Below are positions 56,820 to 64,000 of a stretch of DNA of 64,000 nt, piece by piece. This DNA is from Sesamum alatum (Eukaryota > Streptophyta > Magnoliopsida > Lamiales > Pedaliaceae). How positions within the stretch are numbered: the stretch's first letter is position 1; each line of letters starts with the position of its first letter. Below the pieces are notes generated by a model. The model made no database searches. It was not told the origin of the DNA and was given only the letters and a program-made list of their open reading frames with translations. Location of the stretch: the NCBI GenBank assembly GCA_034509735.1, contig JACGWO010000011.1:13735866-13799865 (forward strand), written 5' to 3'. The position numbers and the translations under genes were made by a program.

Positions 56820-57209
56820 CCAGAAACTGTTACAACACCACAAAAAACATCCACAATTTTTGTCACAGCGGCCGTTACAATTTGTGTTGAAATTATATTA
56901 CAACATGGCCTACAAACACCGTTAAAAAATAAGCATTGATCGTTAAAAAGGGAGTTCATAGAACAGTTTCACTGGTAATATAATAGTAGCACTGTGTGTG
57001 AACCAAAGGCCGTTCAAAATACATATCTTATAAATCGAGACCGACCATTACAAAACAAGTTCCAACATCAATATCTGCATTCGGTCAATTATTGGAACTG
57101 TGTTATCAGCCATTACAAACTCCGAAAAACTAAGGAGCGGCTTTGCAGTCCGCCGTTCTAATAATTTTGTAACTCGTGTTAAAGCAATGGACCGTCTTCC
57201 GTAATAAAA
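56820..57209. repeat. CACTA subterminal repeat block between the two ClpB copies
   Basis: Multiple GCCGTTACA, GACCATTACAA and CCGTTC-like words, as in the outer CACTA element. No complete terminus on the left side. Confidence 0.55.
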
Positions 57210-57466
57210 GCCATTCCAAATTTTTAAAAACTCTGTTACAAAATTTTTTTAAGCCATTACAAAAAATCCAAAACAATACTTCTTTTTTCTTTGTATTTGT
57301 AATTGATGATTACACTTGCATTCCTCCTATTAGTTGTTCTCAATGTCGATATCAAGTATCATACAATTGATGATACGATTGTTTCCATGTGCAGCTGAAT
57401 CGTGTAAAAGTCAGACTTAAACAGAAGAATATCAACATCTGCTACACAAAGGAGCAATTAAACTCT
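57210..57466 (+). pseudogene. Duplicate CACTA end / ClpB junction, copy 2
   Basis: It repeats 56295-56575: same 'gccattccaaattt', same 'ctgttacaaaa', then 'ttctttgta' joined directly to 'tttgtaattgatgattac', the intron, GTGCAG (57389-57394) and LNRVKVRLKQKNINIC in frame. Compared with copy 1 it lacks about 18 bases at the terminus, including the final GTG. The ClpB part breaks off after 'aattaaactcttcaccg'. Confidence 0.75.
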
Positions 57467-57800
57467 TCACCGCAACAAAATGGACTAGCCTAGTGAAAGA
57501 ATCGTTTCATTACCAACATGGCGAGGAGTATGTTGAAAAGCAAAAATATGTCGAATGAGTATTGAGTCATAGTTGTCTCTTGTGCAATTTACTTAATGAA
57601 CCAAATTCACACCAAAACTGTTCGTGAAAAACGCCTCAAGAAGCTTTGAGTTATTATAAGCCAATTACCATTGGCTAAAAATCTAGTATTTCATGATATG
57701 ACCCAACACATTGATACAAAGTACCATTTTATTTTAGAGTGCATGTCAAAGAAAAAAGTGAAGCTTGAGTACGTGACATCACGCCATATCATCAAAAGAC
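57467..57800 (+). pseudogene. Copia integrase and RNase H scraps, joined
   Basis: PQQNG at 57468 is the copia integrase Q-Q-N-G motif; it continues ITNMARSMLKSKNMSNEY and VVSCAIYLMNQIHTKTVR. After a stop, MTQHIDTKYHFILECMSKKK (about 57700) is the end of copia RNase H. RT and most of RNase H between them are missing. It is a deleted copia remnant fused to the ClpB fragment. Confidence 0.75.
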
Positions 57801-58330
57801 GACTCATATCTAATATGCCAAAGACCTATTCAAAGAAAGAACCAATCATAGAATCAAAACCAAAAATAGAGAAAAAAACAAAAAGAAAACAAAAAACAAA
57901 ACAACATACGACAATGCTAGAGGCGGGTTTTTTTAGATGGATTTTCTACAAAATTTGAGATGGAACTAGAAATAAATAGTTTCTAATACTTACAAATTTA
58001 GGGACAAAAATAAATACGGAGATTTGACCAAATTAAATACTAATTTTAATTTCAAGAATTTTGTTGAAATCATATATGCATTAGTAAGTAATACTGTAAT
58101 TTCATTATTTTTTAATAAGTAAAGAAATCTATAGAATCACCCCATTTATACTACCAAGCAGTGGGCAATCCGAACTATTTTATTATAATATTTTAGCATT
58201 TGATTAAATAAGAATCCATCCAAAAAAAGACTATGTACATTCGGTAGGCATTCCACTTTTAAAATATAATTTTACTTGATTATATTTTTTCAATTTCTTT
58301 TGAGAAAGGGTTATAACATATTATTGAAAC
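57801..58330. other. Gene-free stretch
   Basis: AT-rich after a lysine-coding A-rich run (57840-57905). Nothing recognised up to the LINE. Confidence 0.5.
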
Positions 58331-58559
58331 CACACCTATAAAGACCAAAAGTCTAACAAAACCTAGCAAAAGTCAAACTAAAAGTAAGAAAAACCAAAAG
58401 TAAAACAAATTAACCGGGGTCGAGCAGCAAGCCATCAAGTGAGTTTAGGAGTTGTCGTCATTCTAAGGCAATCACTTCATGTGCCTAGAGGTGAACCCCT
58501 TCAAATACCAACTTGTTGCGCTAAAACCACAGACCCCAGCATGTAGCCACGAACATTGC

Positions 58560-61500
58560 AAAGTCATCGGTGCCCATACTTCTGTGAGTTGCCCAGAGCC
58601 AGCCAATGCCCCCTTCCGTTGAGAATGGGAGAGTTGCACCTCGTAATCCCGCGAGCGCCCAAACTAACCTAGCATGCGTGTATGTGAAGAGAACAAGGGA
58701 AAGATCTTCCTACGGGCCTCCGCACCGAGAGCAATACACGTCCCAGTCGACCCATTCTTTGCGTAAATTCTACAGCGTGGATGGGCTATCGTGGCCGCAT
58801 CTCCAAGCAAACATCTGAACTTTTGGGGAGACCCGAATCTGCCAAATGAAGCCCCATTCCACCCCTGCAGCTGAAGTTAATTCTGAGGAGGCAATATCAA
58901 CTGCCAAGGTATACGCACTCCGAACCGTGAATCGCCCCATCTTGTCGTAGTGCCAAATAAGTTCGTCCCAGCATGGAGCCTTAGCCAAAGGAATCGACAG
59001 GATGCAATTCGCGTCTTGTGACAGGAATTCTGTCCGAATCAGAGGTACGTTCCAGCTACAATCTGGGAAGATGAGAGCCGACACCGTCAACCCTCGTGGC
59101 AACGTTTTAGGCCTCACAATCAGCTAGAAAGTGACTGGCTGAGGGATCCACGAGTGGCCCGAAATCAGTGCCGTGTGTCCTTCACCGATCCTCCATCGAA
59201 CCTCGACTGCCAATAAGTCCTCGCGTCGAGAAGTGACCACCATGTAAAAGAGGGGTTGCATCACAGTTCAGCAATAAAGAAATTCGCCCTAGGGAAGTAC
59301 TTATGTTGCAAAATCTGGCCAAGCTGCATTTTCGGATGCGTGGCTACTCGCCATGCCTGTTTAGCCAATAATGCAATATTGTACTCCTTAAGTCGCCGCA
59401 GTCCAAGTCCCCCGGCACCTAAAGCTCGACAAATCCTACCCCACGAAATCTAGTGAATTCATGACTCCAACATTCCATGCCAAAAGAACTTGGCCGCCAT
59501 GCTCTCGAGTTTAGCCAAGAAGGTGCCCAAGATACAAAAATAGCCCATCACGTATGTTGGAATCACTTGCAGTACTATTTTAATGAGCACGGCGCTGCCA
59601 ACTTGAGAGAGCTTCTTCATGGTCCAATCGTTGAATTTCAGCCATACGCGATCCTTGATGCCGGCCACGACATCCTTCTTCGTTCGTCCCACCAACAAGG
59701 GGAGGCCCAAGTACTTCGCGTGCTTGGAACTAACTGAATTCCCAGAATTCCAGCCAAAACTTCCCGAAGATCCGTCGCAACATTGGAGCTGAAGACGATA
59801 GCATATTTGTGACAATTGATGCACAATCCCTATGCCTTTTCAAACTGGGCTAACAGGCCATGGACACACTCCATTTCCCCTCGCAATGCTGAGCAAAACA
59901 AAAGCATGTCATCAGCAAAGAGAAGATGAGAGACCCATGGTGCATGGTGCGACACCGCAACACTCTTAAATGAACCTTTCTCTTCCACGCGGCAAATTAA
60001 TAGAGCTGAAAACTTCGGCATATAATAAGTAAAGGTAAGGGGATAGTGGGTCCCCTTACCGGAGCCCCCTTCCTTGCCGAAAATAATCAAATTATTCCCC
60101 GTTAAGCAAGAAAGAATATGAAACACTCGAAACACACAGCATGATTAAAGACAAATATCGGGTAAAAACCTAGATGAATAAGGACACTCTCAAGAAAATG
60201 CCACTCCATGCTATCGCAAGCCTTACTGACATCAAGCTTTAGGGACACATGGCCTTCTTTGCCCCATGTCTTATGGGCTAGGAAGTGATCAGTCTCATAT
60301 GCAATTAACACATTGTCGATGATGGACCTACCAGGGACAAACGCCAATTGCGCCGGGGAGATGAGACAGTCAAGATGGGGCTTTAGGAGATTAGCTGTGG
60401 TCTTAGAGGCTAGTTTGTAAATGACGTTACAAACGCTAATGGGGCGAAAATGAGTTTGTTCTTCCGAATGAGGGATTTCCAGAATGAGGACAATATTAGT
60501 GTGGTTTAGCTGAGGGTGCAAGGATGAACTATTCAATACATCTAGAAAGGAAGTGATCACATCCTTTCCTACGACATCTCAAACATGTTAGTAAAAGATA
60601 GGAACATATCGTTAGGCTCGGGAGATTTTTACGGGTGCATCTATTTCAAGGAACAAGTGACCTCTTTCGATGCAAAGGGGCGAAGTAGGCTCTCGTTCAT
60701 AGCTTCCGTCACGCAAGGTTCGAGGGACGAAAGTATCTCATCCATTGTTGTGGCGTCTGGGTTGATGGATCTGAAGATCGCATCAAAATAAGTAAGAATT
60801 AGCCATTGTATGCCCTTGGTGTCATTGACAGGCTATCCCTCATCGCCCTTAAGGCGTCGGACGACTTTCGTTTGATGCCGTCCACTCGTCATAGCATGAA
60901 AGAAGGTCGAGGTGCAGTCCCCTTCATGGAGCCACAGTGCTTTTGCTCATTGTTTCGATAGAATCTCTTCTTGACGAGTAAGATGTTCTAGATTCGAGCG
61001 TCACATTTCTATTTTCGCCTATGCCCCGGTAGTGAGAGCGCCCCGCTGGAGAGTGCAGATGCGCTCATTCGCTTCCTTGATCTGGTTCGTCACATTATCG
61101 AAGCAAGTGTCATTCCACTCCTTCAGCACTGTCCTGTAATTCTGCACTTGGGCCAAGAGAACCTCCTATGGCATCCCAACATGGCCGGAGACCCACCCGT
61201 TCCTTACCATAATAAGGTATCTCCCATCCATCGTCCACACAGCCTCAAACCAAAACGCGCGTTTCCTTGACCGCTAACCTAGCCTATTCTTCGACTCCAA
61301 GTCCACCCAAATCAGTGAGTGGTTCGAAGCAGTGGTCTGCTCGTGGACAACGCCGGCCATCGGAAACAAGTCCACCCAGCCCCCGTTACAGCAGGCTCGG
61401 TCTAACAACGCCGGATAATATGAGGCTCCTCTCGATTCCACCATGTGAATGAGTAACCTTGGAAGCCCATGTCTGGCAACTCATAATCGGCCAAACACTA

Positions 61501-61986
61501 GCAGAACGCATCGATCTGACCTTGCGCCCGAAGTAGCAGGCCCTCCTTCTCGGTAACATCTAATACTTCGTTGTAGTCCCCAACACAAAGCCATGCCCGA
61601 CCGGATTGATGGCCAAGCCAGCGTGTAGTAGGTCACATGTGTCTTTCCGTTTAGCCACTTCAGGGTGTCCGTAGAAATCGGTAAAATGCCAAATGTCCGA
61701 CCTGCCCTCGCCGAGAATAGTGGCATCAATATGATGAATCGAATAGGATAGAATCCCAACATCAAGGTCCTTATGCCACAGTAGCGCCATCCTCATCCTT
61801 TCCTAATGGAGTCAATCCCGATTCCGTTATAGTTAAGACGTTCCTTTAATCGCATAACTCTCATGGCTTTGCACTTGGTCTCGGAGAGAAAAACCAAGCG
61901 GGGCTATGGAGCCAGATCTACTCCGTCAAGGTTCGAATTGTCCAAGGGGGCCCCAACCTCTGACAGTTCCAAGCTAAGATCTTCAT
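58560..61986 (-). pseudogene. LINE ORF2: endonuclease, reverse transcriptase, zf-RVT
   Basis: ATG at 61986 gives MKILAWNCQRLGPPW, the APE endonuclease start, with LVFLSETKCKAMRV (about 61890) carrying the catalytic E region. RT: EQTHFRPISVCNVIYKLASK (about 60450), GRSIIDNVLIAYE (about 60320), motif A KLDVSKACDSMEW (about 60220) and motif C SHLLFADDMLLF (about 59910). Then YLGLPLLVGRTKKDVVAGIK (about 59690), WDELIWHYDKMGRFTVRSAY (about 58950) and a degenerate C-terminal zinc finger near 58740. The catalytic residues are still present, but frameshifts near 61800, 60100, 59830 and elsewhere prevent translation. It would nick target DNA and prime reverse transcription. Confidence 0.85.
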
Positions 61987-62610
61987 GGTGCCCGGCGGGA
62001 CTGTGAAGCTATCTCCACCGATATCGATTCTGTAAACGCATCATCTAGCTGTAACGGTGCTTAGGAACACACACCGCAGTCGGGTCCTCCTCAATGATAG
62101 TAATCCCATTCCACTATTTCCTGCTCGGCACCTCCACCATCTGTTGTGCCCTCCACCCTCGGCGCCCCGTGCCCCTCCTCCCTCGAGCTCTAGATGTTGT
62201 AAAACATAATGGAATAGTGATCAAAGCAGACTCCTGGAAAGGTGCGGTAGTCGTGGCCGGAGAGGCTGCCCAGCATTCATACGCATCGCATTGTCTATCG
62301 GCTCACGAAACTGTTGAGGCTCGTGGTGCTGGGGACCCTGGTGTGTGTTGGGCAAGTTAGTCCCTTCCGTCATAGGCGTAGCCTCCACCTTGCTCGAAAT
62401 CCCAGCCCCAAATCATCGCTACCTCGGCCGAATTGCCCTTTAGGGACTGGATATGGCCCCTGCCTCCCCACGTCGAATCCGCTGTGGTAAGCCCCTCGAA
62501 CTATTACCAACCGACTGGAACTCACTGAAGATGGTCGGTCCCTCCATCACACTAGGTGGTGGAGGAGCCTGATTGGAGTGCCTGGTAGTCGTCCGGCCCA
62601 TCGCACTAGA

Positions 62611-63243
62611 CTAGGGACGTCCCTTCACCGGCATTGGGGCTTGCAGCCAAGGTCCGTAAGGTGTATCATCCCCCAAGTCTGTGAAACCCTTGTCGAACCT
62701 CAACTCACAGTATTTCGATATAGGCCCCAGGCGGCCACATATATAGCAGAAGTTCGAAAGCCTCTCGTATGTGAAGTGCACAAGTTTTTCATCCCTTATC
62801 GTCGTACGAATCTTTAGAGCTCTCTTGAGTGGGTGATTAACATTGATTGTTGCATGGATATGCAAGATTGCACCCCACGCCTGCCCTGCTTCATCCATCT
62901 CCATATCCCAGAATATACCCAGCTTGTTCCCAATATGCGTGGCCACGCCCAGGTTCATACGAGGCAACGCGAGGTCATGAATATGTACATGGAAATCGCA
63001 CCAATTGAGGTCCACGGTCCTAGGATTGTCCTCGGGGCCTAGACCATTCAAAATTAGTATGTTCTTCTCAAAGCTCCACGGGCACTCCTCGAGGGCCCTC
63101 CGACTATCGAGGACATGGAAGAAGCGCAACAGGATTCGGCCCTCCGACAATTGTTTGAACTCCATCTCCCGTACTAGAATGATCATACTCTGGATCGACG
63201 CGCAGAGGGCCGTCGAAGTTGAAAGGGCGCTGCTATAGAACAT
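62611..63243 (-). pseudogene. LINE ORF1: DUF4283 plus CCHC zinc knuckle
   Basis: An open frame of 210 codons. DUF4283 is seen in RILLRFFHVLDSRRALEECP and WSFEKNILILNGLGPEDNP. The zinc knuckle NFCYICGRLGPISKYC has tyrosine where the histidine ligand is expected, in C-x2-C-x4-(S)-x4-C form. The N-terminus is probably incomplete, since a stop lies just upstream of the ATG at 63243. ORF1 proteins bind the LINE RNA. Confidence 0.8.
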
Positions 63244-63924
63244 GTCCGACTAAGAACAAACCATGAGTACTAGCGTCCGTTTTCCACAAACCATCGGCTA
63301 TAACGCCGCCATCCTCTTCATCCTTTGTCAGCCATAAGGCCCTTCGCATCCGACGAAGAACCTGATCTCCATCCCCTATCGCACAATAGACGAGATACTA
63401 GTAGTCGCCCTCGCCTTGACCAACACAAAACTAAACTGCGAGCACTGCCCCTTGAGCCGGAAGAGGCACCCTCCTATCAACACACGACAAAGGGAAACCA
63501 AAGAACACGAAAGACAAGAAAATAAGCAAGTAAAACTAACTAGATGACACGCAGGATGATTGTCTAAGGTAAAAACACAAGCAAAATCATAGCCAAACAA
63601 TTACCCACACAAGCGCTATGCAACACGAAGCCCAAAGAAAACACAGAAACGAAACAGGAATGTAAAACAGATCCAGAAACCCTATCCCAAAACCCTAACC
63701 TAAACAAGAAAAACCAAAAGAAGAAAATCGTGAGGCCAAGTCAGCCGTATTCCCACCGAATGTCAGTAGAGCCCTAACAGCAGCAGAGAAATGGACCAAC
63801 TTGTCAAAAACACTCCAGAAGGACCCCGAAACACGCCTAAATCGATACTCCTAAACCCTCCAAACTCCTATGCATTGGAGAACGTAGGGCTCCCATGCAA
63901 GAGAGAAACAAAACCCTCTAAGCT
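63244..63924. other. 5' region of the LINE
   Basis: No coding frame of interest; A- and C-rich on the plus strand with several 'aaaccctaa' like words near 63680-63870. These are not in tandem, so they are not a telomeric repeat. Probably the LINE leader. Confidence 0.45.
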
Positions 63925-64000
63925 TTTTTTTTTTTTTTTTTAATTTTCAAGAGAGATACCCCAATCACACATTCATGTGATACCAATGTATTATAAATGA

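Larger units (their letters stand above)
58330..63920 (-). mobile_element. L1-type LINE, degenerate but with full domain set
   Basis: The minus strand carries, in order, a 5' region (about 63250-63900), ORF1 with DUF4283 and zinc knuckle, and ORF2 with APE endonuclease, reverse transcriptase and C-terminal zf-RVT. Base composition is clearly richer in GC than its surroundings. Stops and frameshifts are spread along ORF2. A T run at 63925 lies at the 5' side. No poly(A) tail or target duplication could be defined with confidence. Confidence 0.85.

Noticed and set aside
57671..57958. 95-codon gene candidate starting MAKNLVFHDM
   Set aside because: Its readable part is the end of copia RNase H (HIDTKYHF); the rest is an A-rich lysine run.
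63670..63880. Telomere-type AAACCCTAA words
   Set aside because: Only isolated 'aaaccctaa' words, not in tandem; chance in A/C-rich LINE leader.

Overview
This window is nuclear DNA from a plant, most likely a eudicot (a GLR-type glutamate receptor with plant intron phases, and plant Ty1-copia, L1-type LINE, hAT, Mutator and CACTA elements). The MITE content would fit an asterid, but that is only a guess. Nothing bacterial or organellar was seen. The only gene that reads as intact is one glutamate-receptor-like channel on the minus strand (41176-49068, five exons, 949 codons, all splice sites consistent). Almost everything else is transposable elements in different stages of decay, many nested.

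Layout. 1-1393: 3' end of an LTR retroelement. 1405-5450: AT-rich DNA with MITEs. 5450-10920: an L1-type LINE 3' fragment that appears split by a hAT element (5777-8962). 10955-18109: a Ty1-copia element with broken gag-pol, interrupted by an antisense solo-LTR-like insert (12694-15054). 18337-19171: a foldback element. 19243-23093: a Mutator-like element with a perfect 9-bp target duplication, carrying an internally deleted MURA-like gene facing a GRF zinc-finger gene. 24293-24717: a MITE. 25260-40499: a decayed CACTA element that was itself invaded by a second, 10.2-kb CACTA element (29539-39741). 40607-40883: a MITE. 41176-49068: the GLR gene, whose first and last introns are full of MITEs. 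49492-52297: MITEs and a degenerate tandem array with a monomer of about 175 bp. 53261-56014: a second Mutator-like element whose TIRs contain tRNA-like A and B boxes. 56015-57800: a CACTA terminus joined to a ClpB gene fragment, a junction present twice, ending in a copia scrap. 58330-63920: a degenerate full-structure LINE (DUF4283/zinc-knuckle ORF1 plus endonuclease/RT ORF2) on the minus strand.

How things fit together. The GLR gene should encode a plasma-membrane cation channel; the surrounding repeats give it its size and long introns. The most unusual system is the 3.85-kb Mutator-like element: its two genes converge as in maize MuDR, but the second gene encodes a GRF-type zinc finger followed by a coiled-coil-like segment and a C-terminal hydrophobic tail. 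Both genes are damaged in this copy, so it could only move if supplied in trans. The short palindromic MITEs scattered through the window share Mutator-like outer bases (GGC/GGG plus A/T) and 8-11 bp flanking duplications, and may be mobilised by elements of these types.
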